From Pseudoalteromonas lipolytica (GTDB lineage Bacteria; Pseudomonadota; Gammaproteobacteria; Enterobacterales; Alteromonadaceae): a stretch of DNA of 64,000 bases. Under the pieces are notes generated by a model. The model made no database searches. It had not been told where the DNA came from and worked only from the letters and a program-made list of their open reading frames with translations. A program made the position numbers and the translations under genes. This document shows positions 54,441 through 64,000 of the stretch, in pieces. Where the stretch lies: NCBI RefSeq assembly GCF_001306915.1, contig NZ_LJTC01000002.1:320108-384107 (forward strand), given 5' to 3'. The first letter of the stretch is position 1. Every line of letters starts with the position of its first letter.

Positions 54441-54528
54441 AGTTAAACACTTTGTTACGGAAAAAAGCTGTTCAAATATCGTCAAAACCCTATACTGCAA
54501 ACAACAAGAAATAAGATGAGGTTTTCTC

Positions 54529-55257
54529 GTGCAGTTCACTCAAGGTATGGAATACTTCTTTTCTGGCTTTAAGTTAATTAGCCAAAAAGGGTTGAAACGT
54601 TTTGTACTTATTCCTTTATTAATCAATATTCTGCTTTTTGGTAGTTCGCTGTTCTTTTTGTATGGCTGGCTCACCGATGGCTTTGCTTACATGAACTCGT
54701 TATTACCAGAATGGCTTAGCTGGCTCGAGTGGCTAATGTGGCCAATTGCTGTGCTGGTGATTTTATTTAGTTACAGTATGCTCTTCACAGTTATAACAAA
54801 CTTTATAGCAGCCCCATTTAACGGCCTACTCAGTGAAAAAGTCGAGCTTTATCTCACTGGGCAAAAAATTAATGACGATAGTCTTTTCGATACAATGAAA
54901 GATGTGCCACGCATGCTCGGCCGTGAGTGGACAAAACTTTGCTATTACCTGCCGCGCGCTATAGGCTTTTTTATCTTACTGTGGATTTTACCTGTGATCG
55001 GTCAAGTTTTATGGGTGTTATTCACTTGCTGGATGTATGCAGTGCAATATGAAGACTATGCGTTCGATAACCATAAAATTAGTTTTAACGAAATGAAAAA
55101 TGACTTAAAGCAAAAGCAAACATTATCTTATGGCTTTGGTTTAGCTGTCATGATTTTAACTGCTATCCCATTCGTAAACCTAATTGTTATGCCCGTTGCT
55201 GTTTGCGGTGGCACACGGTTATGGGTTGAAAACTATCGAAGCCAATATCGAAGTTAA
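54529..55257 (+). CDS. cysZ: Sulfate transporter CysZ
   Basis: CysZ is an inner-membrane sulfate permease feeding cysteine synthesis. The protein is 242 aa. N-terminal GMEYFFSGFKLISQKGLKRF and LIPLLINILLFG are the family hallmark. Four hydrophobic segments follow. Other conserved parts are ITNFIAAPFNGLLSEKVELY, DVPRMLGREWTKLCYYLPRA and QYEDYAFDNHKISF. The start is a GTG at 54529, with GAGG 8 bases upstream. It probably belongs to the regulon of CysB (cysB at 36000). Confidence 0.95.
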   Translation: MQFTQGMEYFFSGFKLISQKGLKRFVLIPLLINILLFGSSLFFLYGWLTDGFAYMNSLLPEWLSWLEWLMWPIAVLVILFSYSMLFTVITNFIAAPFNGLLSEKVELYLTGQKINDDSLFDTMKDVPRMLGREWTKLCYYLPRAIGFFILLWILPVIGQVLWVLFTCWMYAVQYEDYAFDNHKISFNEMKNDLKQKQTLSYGFGLAVMILTAIPFVNLIVMPVAVCGGTRLWVENYRSQYRS

Positions 55258-55262
55258 AATGT

Positions 55263-55296
55263 TTGAAAAGCCAGTAGAAAACTATTGGCTTTTCAA
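55263..55296. terminator. Bidirectional hairpin overlapping the end of the convergent lipoprotein gene
   Basis: The arms TTGAAAAGCCAGTAG (55263-55277) and CTATTGGCTTTTCAA (55282-55296) pair over 15 bp with one G-T, around AAAA. The right arm contains the stop and last codons of the minus-strand gene at 55282. There is no long T-run, so termination strength is uncertain. Confidence 0.55.
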
Positions 55297-55782
55297 TACA
55301 CTATAATTTAATTTAACTGGTAAAGGATCTGATAACTCGGTGCCAAAGCGAGGTTCATCAAATTGACTAATAACCACCGTAAATCTTTCTTCCCCCATAT
55401 TGAGTATAAATGGGGTCCCTATCTTTGCTAGCTCTGAAATTTGTTTGTGTTTATTTTCTAATAAAACAGTGCCTGAACCTTTATTTTTAACTAAAAGTGC
55501 ATGTGCGTTATTCCCTAAAACAATCCTAGCTTGATGTGATTCGCGATATTCAGCCCGCCATTGCCCTCTTTGGTATAGAGTGTATATGATTGAGATCCCA
55601 TCGGGTTCAACGACACGTTCCTCTTTTATTTTACAAAGTTGGCAACCAATTACTGAGCCTGATTTCCAGTTTACTGCCTGCCCATCATAATTTAATCTAG
55701 ATGACATATGCCATTGAGGTTCAGCATCTGGTGTGCATGCAACACAACATATCAACATAAAAAATATAACCAGATACTTCAC
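55282..55782 (-). CDS. Small lipoprotein coupled to the metalloprotease gene
   Basis: The protein is 166 aa. The GTG start at 55782 shares its first G with the TAG stop of the metalloprotease gene (TAGTG), so translation is coupled. The signal peptide ends in the lipobox CCVAC. The mature part begins TPDAEPQWHMSSRLNYDGQA and contains a CxxC in VIGCQLCKIKEERV. A beta-rich stretch (IVLGNNAHALLVKNKGSGTV) follows. I do not recognise a family. The context suggests a role linked to the protease, such as inhibitor, chaperone or receptor, but that is only inferred from coupling. Confidence 0.75.
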   Translation of the reverse strand: MKYLVIFFMLICCVACTPDAEPQWHMSSRLNYDGQAVNWKSGSVIGCQLCKIKEERVVEPDGISIIYTLYQRGQWRAEYRESHQARIVLGNNAHALLVKNKGSGTVLLENKHKQISELAKIGTPFILNMGEERFTVVISQFDEPRFGTELSDPLPVKLNYSVLKSQ

Positions 55783-58700
55783 TACTTAATCCCTTGCTTT
55801 TCTCTAGCAGCTTTAATTTCACTAAGAAGTTTTAAAGGTGGCGCTTGCTCTTCAATCATTCGTTGTTGTATATGCTTCGACACGTCTTTTTGATCGCTAT
55901 CTTGCTGATGAACACCGAAGCGATTGCCAGAGAACAAGGTATAAAAACGAAGTTCAATCAAACTCCACTCATCAACATCATTTAGCACTGTTACGGCGGT
56001 ATCATCATTCGTATCTTGGCTTAGAGTTTCAGTCAAATCAGCATTACAATTAAAATCTACAGCAGCAGAGCCGGGATACCTTAAACCATTAGCCTCTATT
56101 ATATTATTTTCGTCTATGGAACTTCCGAGTCCATGCGAATAAGACATTACAAAATTTTCAGGAGAGTCAAATGGGCTATTAGTCAAATCCGCAGTTTGTA
56201 CGGCACAATTGGCATTCTCACGATAGCGACTCGAATAATAGCGATCTCCCTCATTATCCCCTATCGTCGGTAACCCTCTCAACTGATAAAGGTAATTCAT
56301 AATACTCAAATGATTTGGTTTGTAGTTTGTACTTTCATCACCACCATGCTCTAAACCTAAATTATGGCCAAGCTCATGCATTATCGTTGATGCTTGGTAG
56401 TTGAAGGTTAAATTTCGAGATATTTCGTTATCAAGTGATAGCCCCCAATTCCCCATACTTATCATCAAATCATTACCACTTAATTCAGCAACCCCTGAAG
56501 AACCCGCACTGCCATCAATGTTTCGACTATTAGCCATTAACATATAATGAAATATCGGCTTACGTCTCATGTCAAAGTTTGCCATTTTATAATGAAATAA
56601 ACTCTCAACACCTTGGTTAAAGTTATATGGTGTATATTGTCTAAAGATTACTTGATCACCCCCTCCTAAATCATGATCTTGTACAGATATTCCCCCTGCT
56701 TGGTGGTACAAATCCCCCACATCAAAGTGAACAACAATGCCTTGCTCAGCGAACGAGCTTACCACTTTTTCCAATGCTGTTTGGTGCGGTATTATTCCCG
56801 CATCACTGCTATCCATATAATCCACTTCAATAAAGATATCTTTTTGATTAACTCTAGCTCCCCAAGCATGCAGAGGTAGTCCAGAAAAAGTTGACCCAGG
56901 GAGTTCTGAACAGTCAGGAATACCATCTTCATCACTGTCATCTTCGCAGCTAACATCATTAACACCCGCCGGTGTCGTAAATTGGCTATAGTGCCAATCA
57001 GATGATGAATTAGTATCTGTGTTATCTATATCTCTTTTAATACTTGAGCCAGTTACATTAGAAATGACAGGTGCTGAGCCTGTTTGCCATTGTCCTGCCG
57101 TCAGAGGCTCAGTAGTGTCATTGCCAAATCGAACAAAATCCACAGTGCTTCCCGAGTCACGCGTTAGCAATTCAACAAACCCATTCAAAAACCAATAAGG
57201 GCGAACCGTGGAGTCAATATCACCAATAAAAGCGATAGATTTATTTTGCTCAGTTGTATCGTAAAATAATTGATCACCAAAACCACTATGAACTATGAGA
57301 TATTCCTCAGGAGCAATCACTTGGTCAGGCAAATTAAAAATTGTTGCGGCCGAAATACTATTATCAGAACTGTCACGACTTTTTACTCGTACACTGTAAT
57401 CAGCTAAATTAACACTACTATCGGTTCCGTTATAAAGTTCAAACCAAGGCGTGTCGTTGCTAAAACGAATAGCGACAACCTCAGTTATCTTTAAATCATT
57501 ACTTCCAGTTGTAAAAGTAGAAACTACTTGGGCTAAAGCAGGTGTATCAGCAAAATTAACTAAGTCTTCGGTTAATCTTAACGCATATTCTGTTGCTTGA
57601 TTAAAAGCAGCTGTAAACTCAATATTGTTGAAATATTCATTGTCATTTCCTTGTGGTCCCGTCATCTCTAATGAGTCGATTGCTAAGCAAGTTTCAAAAT
57701 TATCAGCTGATAATTGCACACTTCCCTCACATACACCATTGGCGCTATTAACAACTAAACTCGATGACTTCATCACATCAGACATCGATAACATAACTCG
57801 AGCATTTACACTCACAGCAGAGGCTGCATCTTCAGGGCTTACATTTACCACAGTGGCTGCACTAGTATCTGTAATTGTCACGCTCACTGTCGCTTGGGCA
57901 CTCTGAGTTCCATCCGATACAGTTACAGTAAAAGGCGCTTGCGATATGCTATTTGATGCAGGTTGATAAAGATAACGAAAAGTTGTTGCATCAACTAAAG
58001 TGATACTCGCCCCAGCTAACTGCTGAGAAAAACTAATAGTTAACTCATCCCCATCAATATCACTCGCGTCAATAGTAAATTCACTACTTTCATTAAACTC
58101 TGTAGTAATAGCAATATCAGAGACTGTGGGTGGTTTATTAACATGAATGATCATAAATGTGAGGCTTACTGAAGATATTGCTCCTTGATCATCTACCGCA
58201 ATGATCCGAAATATCACCTCGGTATTTTCAGACACTTCTGGCGCTGTGAAAGTAATAGTTTCGCCATTTTGCACAAAATCTACTGATGGTCCACTTAACT
58301 GCTGCCACTCAATATCAGCTATAACCCCGTCGCTGTCTGTAACAACCACAGAGACAGAAGCTTGCGTTAACTCAGTAATATCAGCAATCGCATCGAAGGT
58401 AATGACAGGCGCAAGATTTATGTAATTTTCAACCACAACACTAAATTCTGCAGAGCTTGTAGCTCCATCATCATCAGTTGCTGTTACTTGGAAGGTAATT
58501 TCATCATTTGTTTCTACTTCAGGGGCAGTATAATTTATTAAATTATCAGTTGCAGTAAATTCGGTAATCGGGCCTGAAGTTTGCACCCAACTATAGCTAA
58601 TAATACTACCATCACTGTCTGTTGCCGTAGCTGTTAATACTCCTTCAGCCCCTTCTTGAATATTTTGCGAACCAGTTATACTCACTGATGGAGCACTGTT

Positions 58701-59357
58701 TGCGCTTACATCTATAGTAAAAAGCGCCGTGCTTTGTTCACCAAAACTATCAGTAACTGTCACCGAAAAAACAAGCTGAGTTAAGGTTGCAACATTTGGT
58801 GTGGTAAAACTAATTGTGCTCGATCCATTTTCAAACTCTACATCTGGACCAGCCGTTTGCTGCCAATCATAACTAATAACCTCTCCATCAGAATCTGAGG
58901 CATTTGCACTAAGAGAAATATTGTTACTAGAAGAGGATATCTGAGGGCCAGCAACCGATATTGTCGGGGCTTGATTAACATTAATAATGGTAATAGTGAT
59001 ACTGGTTGTAGCTGTTGCGCCTTGATTATCAGTAACGCGCAAAGAAAATGAGACATCTGTGTCAGTATCTACTGCAGGAATTGATACATTGATTTGTTGA
59101 CCGTTTGCTGCAAAATCGATAGAAGGGCCACCAGTTTGCTGCCAAGAAAAGTCGGCTATAGAACCATCACTATCGTTGGCTGACGCACTTAATGAAAGTG
59201 TTGCCAGCTCATTGACCTCAGTATCACCAGAAATACTTACTTGTGGCGCTTGGTTCTCAGCATTATTAGACTCTTCACTCCCTCCACCGCCTCCACAAGC
59301 CGTTAAAAAAATGGAAAATAAAATACTAAGCCCAAGTAACTTTATTCTATTCTCCAT
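55782..59357 (-). CDS. Large PKD-repeat lipoprotein with metzincin-type metalloprotease domain
   Basis: The protein is 1191 aa. The signal peptide ends in the lipobox LTAC followed by GGGGG. Residues of about 33-415 contain four PKD-like repeats of about 92 aa, each with a DSDG turn and WQQT/WVQTSGP strand. A cadherin-like and a Big_5-like Ig domain follow (to about 620), then a lamin-tail-like domain (LKITEVVAIRFSNDTPWFEL, about 625-730) and an acidic calcium-type segment (CEDDSDEDGIPDC). The C-terminal domain carries MHELGHNLGLEHGG, HExxHxxGxxH at about 993, and a Met-turn SIMNYLYQ. It is therefore a zinc protease, exposed at the cell surface or released. It sits upstream of a coupled small lipoprotein. 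Confidence 0.9.
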   Translation of the reverse strand: MENRIKLLGLSILFSIFLTACGGGGGSEESNNAENQAPQVSISGDTEVNELATLSLSASANDSDGSIADFSWQQTGGPSIDFAANGQQINVSIPAVDTDTDVSFSLRVTDNQGATATTSITITIINVNQAPTISVAGPQISSSSNNISLSANASDSDGEVISYDWQQTAGPDVEFENGSSTISFTTPNVATLTQLVFSVTVTDSFGEQSTALFTIDVSANSAPSVSITGSQNIQEGAEGVLTATATDSDGSIISYSWVQTSGPITEFTATDNLINYTAPEVETNDEITFQVTATDDDGATSSAEFSVVVENYINLAPVITFDAIADITELTQASVSVVVTDSDGVIADIEWQQLSGPSVDFVQNGETITFTAPEVSENTEVIFRIIAVDDQGAISSVSLTFMIIHVNKPPTVSDIAITTEFNESSEFTIDASDIDGDELTISFSQQLAGASITLVDATTFRYLYQPASNSISQAPFTVTVSDGTQSAQATVSVTITDTSAATVVNVSPEDAASAVSVNARVMLSMSDVMKSSSLVVNSANGVCEGSVQLSADNFETCLAIDSLEMTGPQGNDNEYFNNIEFTAAFNQATEYALRLTEDLVNFADTPALAQVVSTFTTGSNDLKITEVVAIRFSNDTPWFELYNGTDSSVNLADYSVRVKSRDSSDNSISAATIFNLPDQVIAPEEYLIVHSGFGDQLFYDTTEQNKSIAFIGDIDSTVRPYWFLNGFVELLTRDSGSTVDFVRFGNDTTEPLTAGQWQTGSAPVISNVTGSSIKRDIDNTDTNSSSDWHYSQFTTPAGVNDVSCEDDSDEDGIPDCSELPGSTFSGLPLHAWGARVNQKDIFIEVDYMDSSDAGIIPHQTALEKVVSSFAEQGIVVHFDVGDLYHQAGGISVQDHDLGGGDQVIFRQYTPYNFNQGVESLFHYKMANFDMRRKPIFHYMLMANSRNIDGSAGSSGVAELSGNDLMISMGNWGLSLDNEISRNLTFNYQASTIMHELGHNLGLEHGGDESTNYKPNHLSIMNYLYQLRGLPTIGDNEGDRYYSSRYRENANCAVQTADLTNSPFDSPENFVMSYSHGLGSSIDENNIIEANGLRYPGSAAVDFNCNADLTETLSQDTNDDTAVTVLNDVDEWSLIELRFYTLFSGNRFGVHQQDSDQKDVSKHIQQRMIEEQAPPLKLLSEIKAAREKQGIK

Positions 59358-59373
59358 TTTTAAGCCCTCGCGA

Positions 59374-60459
59374 TTAACTGTATAAACTTTGTGGCACCTT
59401 AGTTACATTTAAATGAACCGTGACCTCTTCACGGTCATGGTATAAGTGCTTAGCTTGCAGTTCGTAACTTACGCCATATTTATCAAGCTCTTCTTTAATC
59501 ATTTTTAAACACTCGTAAACGCTATCAAAACGTTTTTTCATCGGTAGTTTAAGATTAAAAATAAGCTCTTTTGCGTAGGCGTTTACCGCCCAATCAATCA
59601 TAAGGTTAGTCACTTTTGCTGGCTTTTCCACCATGTCACAGACTAACCATTGAATATTGCGCTTTTCTGGACGGTATTTAAAACCATCGACCCTAAAATG
59701 CTTAACTTGCCCTGTTTCCATCAAGTCATCGTTCATAGGACCATTATCAATTGCGCTTACAAACATACCTCGGCGCACCAATTGATATGTCCAGCCCCCT
59801 GGGCAAGCACCTAAATCAACACCTCGCATGCCAGGTTGCATACGTTCTTCAGCTTCATGAGGTGGAATAAACACGTTAAAGGCTTCATCAAGTTTCAACG
59901 TTGAGCGGCTCGGCGCATGACTCGGCATACGTAAACGCGGGATACCCATAAAGAAAGGCGAATTATTGAATGTATATGAATAGCCAACATAAGCACTGTC
60001 GTTTGCTAAAAATAACACATGCATAACAGGTTTTTTCTCAGCAATTTCGCGTGTTACCTTCGAGCGCTTTTCAAGCGATTTTTTCAGAGGTGTAGAAATC
60101 TTTTTGCAGAACTTACTCAGCTCTTTACCTTCGTTGGTATCTGGCGTTTCTACGCGTAGGTCACCACATTCAGGAAACTCAGCGGCAGCATCAACAATAG
60201 CACTAACGCGGTCTTCAAGTGGCATGTTATCGACTAAGGCGCCAGTAAACCATTGGCGAGCAAATACCATATTTTTGAAATCGACTTTTTTGATGATTTC
60301 TTCACCGTGGCTTGCATCAAAACATTCGTAAACAACAATGCCCGTATTTGGTTTTGTTTTTACGTAACCTGCAAAGCCTTGTTCAGCAGCCTGAAAAGTA
60401 ATTTCAGCAGCGGCATCATTTTCAAAACCACTGCGACAATAAATAACTACACTCGACAT
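59374..60459 (-). CDS. rlmM: 23S rRNA (cytidine-2498 2'-O)-methyltransferase RlmM
   Basis: RlmM methylates the 2'-OH of C2498 in 23S rRNA. The protein is 361 aa. It has an N-terminal THUMP-like region (IYCRSGFENDAAAEITFQAA), the family segments FARQWFTGALVDNMPLEDR and IPRLRMPSHAPSRSTLKLDE, and the SAM motif GVDLGACPGGWTYQLVRRG. Catalytic-tetrad residues lie in KLDEAF, DMVEKP and HLYHDREEVTVHL. The neighbouring genes ygdD and gcvA repeat the E. coli order. Confidence 0.96.
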   Translation of the reverse strand: MSSVVIYCRSGFENDAAAEITFQAAEQGFAGYVKTKPNTGIVVYECFDASHGEEIIKKVDFKNMVFARQWFTGALVDNMPLEDRVSAIVDAAAEFPECGDLRVETPDTNEGKELSKFCKKISTPLKKSLEKRSKVTREIAEKKPVMHVLFLANDSAYVGYSYTFNNSPFFMGIPRLRMPSHAPSRSTLKLDEAFNVFIPPHEAEERMQPGMRGVDLGACPGGWTYQLVRRGMFVSAIDNGPMNDDLMETGQVKHFRVDGFKYRPEKRNIQWLVCDMVEKPAKVTNLMIDWAVNAYAKELIFNLKLPMKKRFDSVYECLKMIKEELDKYGVSYELQAKHLYHDREEVTVHLNVTKVPQSLYS

Positions 60460-60468
60460 AGATAACCC

Positions 60469-60837
60469 TTAAAACTTATATCGTGCTGCTTGAACTAACA
60501 GAATAGCCCAACCAATAATAAAACAAACACCGCCAATTGGGGTGATAGGCCCAAGCCACTTCATGCCCGTTAGAGCGAGTAAATACAAACTACCGCTAAA
60601 TAACACGGTACCTGCGATAAAAAATCCACCAGCCCAGCTTAAGTTCATGCCCCATTTAATTAAGATAGCAATTGCTATCAATGCAAGGCCATGCACCATT
60701 TGGTATTCAGCAGCGGTTTTAAAAATTCCAATTGCGTACTCAGAAACGCGGCTTTTTAAACCATGAGCAGCAAATGCGCCAAGCATTACCGAAAGCATGC
60801 AAAATAAGCTACCAATCATTAAATAGAGTTTGATCAT
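60469..60837 (-). CDS. ygdD: DUF423 family inner-membrane protein, YgdD
   Basis: The protein is 122 aa with four hydrophobic helices. Family marks: MLGAFAAHGLKSRVSEYAIG, FKTAAEYQMVHGLALIAIAI, GTVLFSGSLYLLALTGMKWL, and GPITPIGGVCFIIGWAILLV. Function is unknown. The order gcvA, ygdD, rlmM is the same in E. coli, here with one hydrolase gene inserted between gcvA and ygdD. The gene overlaps the upstream hydrolase by 4 bases. Confidence 0.93.
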   Translation of the reverse strand: MIKLYLMIGSLFCMLSVMLGAFAAHGLKSRVSEYAIGIFKTAAEYQMVHGLALIAIAILIKWGMNLSWAGGFFIAGTVLFSGSLYLLALTGMKWLGPITPIGGVCFIIGWAILLVQAARYKF

Positions 60838-61478
60838 TGCGTATCTCCAGCCGCTAAATTCAAAATAAACTGCGCTGCATAATCTGCAGCTTGCTGTAAG
60901 TTTTCTTGTTCTGAAATGCCACTTTTTTTGCGAGGTTTTAATGAGTGGTCACCATCTTTGAGAAATTTAATCTCTGGCGGATTAACCATTTTAAGTTCAG
61001 CGAGTTCTTGCTGATCACCAAACGTATCGCGCTCACCTTGCAGCACTAAAAATGGGCATGGCATATCAACAAAATGATCTATGCGAAGTTTTTCGGGTTT
61101 ACCCGGTGGATGAAACGGATAGCCAAAAGCCACAACACCAGCAATATTAGCCAAACCCTGCTCAGTACAAAGCATCGAAGCCATACGCCCACCCATAGAT
61201 TTACCCCCAATAAATAGCGGCAATTCTGGCTGGCGCTCGGCTAAAACTTCACCAAAGTAGGCAAGTAACTTAGGAGCGCGCTCGGGTGGTCTACGCTTGC
61301 CCGTTTCTTTAGCAATTTGCATATACTGAAAATCAAACAAGGCTACATCAATCCCATGCTGACTAATCAAGTTAGCCATTGTTTGCATAAACTCAGAATC
61401 ACTGCCCGCCCCTGCACCATGGGCAAATATAAACTGTGCGCGTGCTTTGCCCGTTGCACTTTTAAACCACTGTAACAT
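60834..61478 (-). CDS. Alpha/beta hydrolase of the KANL3/TEX30-like family
   Basis: This cytoplasmic serine hydrolase has 214 aa. The family opens with AQFIFAHGAGAGSDSEFM (HGAGAG oxyanion-type motif). FIGGKSMGGRMASML is the nucleophile elbow with Ser. GYPFHPPGKPEKLR, VLQGERDTFGDQQEL with the acid residue, and KDGDHSLKPRKKSG with the His complete the triad. No signal peptide is present. Related proteins are annotated as dienelactone-hydrolase-like, with unknown substrates. It starts 2 bases after gcvA and overlaps ygdD, so it is part of that operon. Confidence 0.88.
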   Translation of the reverse strand: MLQWFKSATGKARAQFIFAHGAGAGSDSEFMQTMANLISQHGIDVALFDFQYMQIAKETGKRRPPERAPKLLAYFGEVLAERQPELPLFIGGKSMGGRMASMLCTEQGLANIAGVVAFGYPFHPPGKPEKLRIDHFVDMPCPFLVLQGERDTFGDQQELAELKMVNPPEIKFLKDGDHSLKPRKKSGISEQENLQQAADYAAQFILNLAAGDTQ

Positions 61479-61479
61479 G

Positions 61480-62376
61480 TTAATACTCTTGTTCTTGCTC
61501 TACTAAGCTCAGCATCCAGTCTTTAAAAGACACTATTTTGCCAAGCTCTGTTTGCGATTCGCGGATCACTAAATAGTATGCATTTTTACTTTCTAATGAG
61601 TGATTAAATGGAATGACGAGACGACCCGCATCAATATCAGGTTTTGCTAAAACGCTATTACCTATGGCAACCCCCTGTCCATGCACCGCGGCTTGCAATA
61701 CCATAGATGAGTGACTAAAAATCGGCCCTTGGTTAACTTGTACATTACGCACACCAGCCGTTTTCATCCAGGTTTTCCAGTTTTTACGGGTGGTATCATG
61801 CAATAAGGTATGATTTGCTAAATCACTGGGTTGATTAAGTGGTTTAGGGCCCGTTAACAGCAATGGGCTACATAACGGCACTAGATATTCAGTATGCAGC
61901 TTATATGTCTGCACCCCACTCCAATAGCCACGACCATAATAAATAGCAATATCTACATCGTCAGAAAGTGAATTTTCATCCTGATCTTGCGCTTTAATTC
62001 GCACGTCGATTTCTGGATGTAATTCATTAAATAAACTAAGTCTAGGTACTAACCATTGAATCGCAAAACTTGGCGTTAAACTTACCGTGAGTGACCCTTT
62101 CGCACCGCGGGCTAGCAGTTTTTCTGTGGCATCAATGAGCTGAGTAAAAATTTCTTTTATATCTAAAAAGTAACCTTGCCCTTCTTCAGTTAACAGCAAA
62201 GAACGATTTTTACGTAAAAACAGCTTTAAACCTAAATGCTCTTCAAGGGTTTTAATTTGATGGCTCACCGCAGCCTGCGTTACATATAGCTCTTCTGCTG
62301 CTTTGGTAAAGCTCAAATGGCGGGCAGCGGCTTCGAATGCTTTTAGTGCATTTAAAGGAGGTAAACGACGAGACAT
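61480..62376 (-). CDS. gcvA: LysR-type regulator GcvA
   Basis: GcvA controls the glycine-cleavage operon gcvTHP in E. coli, with GcvR. The protein is 298 aa. The ATG at 62376 (MSRRLPPLNALKAFEAAARH...) is preferred over an upstream TTG. The helix-turn-helix FTKAAEELYVTQAAVSHQIK and the segments LFLRKNRSLLLTEEGQGYFL, SLTPSFAIQWLVPRLSLFN, VDIAIYYGRGYWSG and GPIFSHSSMVLQAAVHGQGV are nearly those of E. coli GcvA. It heads the unit gcvA-hydrolase-ygdD and lies upstream of rlmM. Its targets are not in this window. Confidence 0.94.
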   Translation of the reverse strand: MSRRLPPLNALKAFEAAARHLSFTKAAEELYVTQAAVSHQIKTLEEHLGLKLFLRKNRSLLLTEEGQGYFLDIKEIFTQLIDATEKLLARGAKGSLTVSLTPSFAIQWLVPRLSLFNELHPEIDVRIKAQDQDENSLSDDVDIAIYYGRGYWSGVQTYKLHTEYLVPLCSPLLLTGPKPLNQPSDLANHTLLHDTTRKNWKTWMKTAGVRNVQVNQGPIFSHSSMVLQAAVHGQGVAIGNSVLAKPDIDAGRLVIPFNHSLESKNAYYLVIRESQTELGKIVSFKDWMLSLVEQEQEY

Positions 62377-62432
62377 AGACACCAAGCTTAGAATTAGTTT
62401 TTCTTATGCGTCGATTATAGCGATACAAATAA

Positions 62433-62458
62433 AAAAAGGCGACCATGGTCGCCTTTTT
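62433..62458 (-). terminator. Terminator between kdsA and gcvA
   Basis: AAAAAGGCGACCATGG and its continuation to 62458 form a perfect 26-bp palindrome centred on CCATGG, with A and T runs at the ends. It lies about 27 bases after the kdsA stop. Confidence 0.85.
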
Positions 62459-62484
62459 CATACTTAAATACTTATATATTTAAA

Positions 62485-63348
<864 letters not shown>

Positions 63349-64000
63349 TTAAGGTGCAACAGCTTGTAGCATTAATCCACAAATATAAGCCATATAGGTA
63401 CCAACACCATAGCCCAAAACAGCCAGTAATACACCTACTGGCGCAAGAGACGGATGGAATGCTGATGCAACAACAGGTGCTGATGCTGCGCCGCCTACAT
63501 TTGCTTGAGAGCCTACTGCCATATAAAACAGCGGTGCTTTAATTAATTTCGCGACGATCAACATTAAGCTTGCATGGGTAATCATCCAAATCACACCCAG
63601 TACAAAGTACATTGGTGAATCAAAAATCGCAGTGATATTCATGTGTAAGCCAATTGAAGCAACAAGAATATATAAAAAGCTTGATGCTACTTTTGACGCA
63701 CCAAAAGCTTCAATATGGCGAACTTTAGTAAACGATAAACTAATACCAATTGTGGTAGAGATAACGATTAACCAGAAGAATTTACTGTTTAAACTATACT
63801 CTTGTGCCCACGGGAAGTTAGCCCCAAAAAACGGACCTAAAAAGTCAGCACAAAAATGTGCAAGGCCAGTAATACCAAAGGCAATTGCGATAATCGTCAT
63901 GTAATCATTTAGAGTTGGCATGCGCGCATGCTCAGCATGATACTTTTCTACGCGCTCTTTTAAATCTTCAATTGCACGCGTATCTGCGCCTGTTTTAGCA
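63349..64000 (-). CDS. DUF819 family membrane protein, C-terminal part
   Basis: The frame is open from its stop at 63349 to the right edge, so the N-terminus is missing; about 216 codons are visible. The visible part begins in a charged cytoplasmic loop (KTGADTRAIEDLKERVEKYH) and continues with five or six membrane segments, ending MLQAVAP. LYILVASIGLHMNITAIFDS, GSQANVGGAASAPVVASAFH and GVLLAVLGYGVGTYMAYICG are characteristic of DUF819 (YjcL-like) proteins, predicted transporters of unknown substrate. The gene ends 9 bases before kdsA and is probably co-transcribed with it. Confidence 0.85.
   Translation of the reverse strand, partial: AKTGADTRAIEDLKERVEKYHAEHARMPTLNDYMTIIAIAFGITGLAHFCADFLGPFFGANFPWAQEYSLNSKFFWLIVISTTIGISLSFTKVRHIEAFGASKVASSFLYILVASIGLHMNITAIFDSPMYFVLGVIWMITHASLMLIVAKLIKAPLFYMAVGSQANVGGAASAPVVASAFHPSLAPVGVLLAVLGYGVGTYMAYICGLMLQAVAP

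Overview
The window looks like chromosome of a marine gammaproteobacterium of the order Alteromonadales, most likely Pseudoalteromonas. This is an inference. It rests on proteins close to their enterobacterial homologues (CmoA/B, PurM/N, FadE, MetR, CysB, GcvA, KdsA, SpeA/B), on moderately AT-rich DNA, on a large identical tRNA-Asp array, and on a catabolic and exported-hydrolase complement typical of marine heterotrophs. No plasmid, phage or large genomic island is visible. Accessory DNA is limited to a MITE-like element, a REP-associated transposase locus, heptamer repeat tracts and a few orphan genes.

Left third (1-21300): a cut membrane-protein gene, two small orphan ORFs, a DUF3334 protein divergent from cmoA-cmoB (tRNA wobble-uridine modification), purM-purN with an exported DUF3108 protein, and yafJ divergent from fadE, which carries a FadR-like box. 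These are followed by a two-gene ABC exporter, a lipoprotein S9 peptidase, a SulA-like gene behind LexA-like boxes, ychJ, two exported alpha/beta hydrolases, metR behind MetJ boxes, a 264-bp MITE abutting a YdcF-family gene, a Nif3/YbgI protein, a small basic-linker protein, and an HPP membrane protein divergent from a TetR regulator with two matching operators.

Middle (21300-41700): a propeller-amidohydrolase fusion, mtfA, a propeller-type diguanylate cyclase, a type A chloramphenicol acetyltransferase, leucine dehydrogenase, class I fumarase, pabB with a NudL-like Nudix gene, sdaA, cysB, a membrane-anchored coiled-coil protein, an AzgA-type purine permease, a Sel1-repeat protein, a membrane-bound XRE regulator, a 10-unit heptamer repeat, and seven tandem tRNA-Asp(GUC) genes behind one strong promoter.

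Right third (41700-64000): the block dnaQ/rnhA/yafS/gloB/mltD, whose order matches E. coli as I recall it but with an extra metallo-beta-lactamase-fold gene. Next come speA-speB, an orphan lipoprotein and GNAT gene beside a RAYT transposase with inverted REP-like motifs, cysZ, a large PKD-repeat metalloprotease lipoprotein coupled to a small lipoprotein, the block gcvA-hydrolase-ygdD-rlmM, kdsA, and a cut DUF819 transporter.

Most of the window is compact housekeeping DNA. Five transcription-terminator-like hairpins overlap stop codons or the 3' ends of convergent genes. The best leads for new biology are the heptamer-periodic intergenic tracts, the MITE that supplies a Shine-Dalgarno sequence, the overlapping LexA-like boxes in front of the SulA-like gene, and the DUF3334 protein with a CheC/CheX-type signature.
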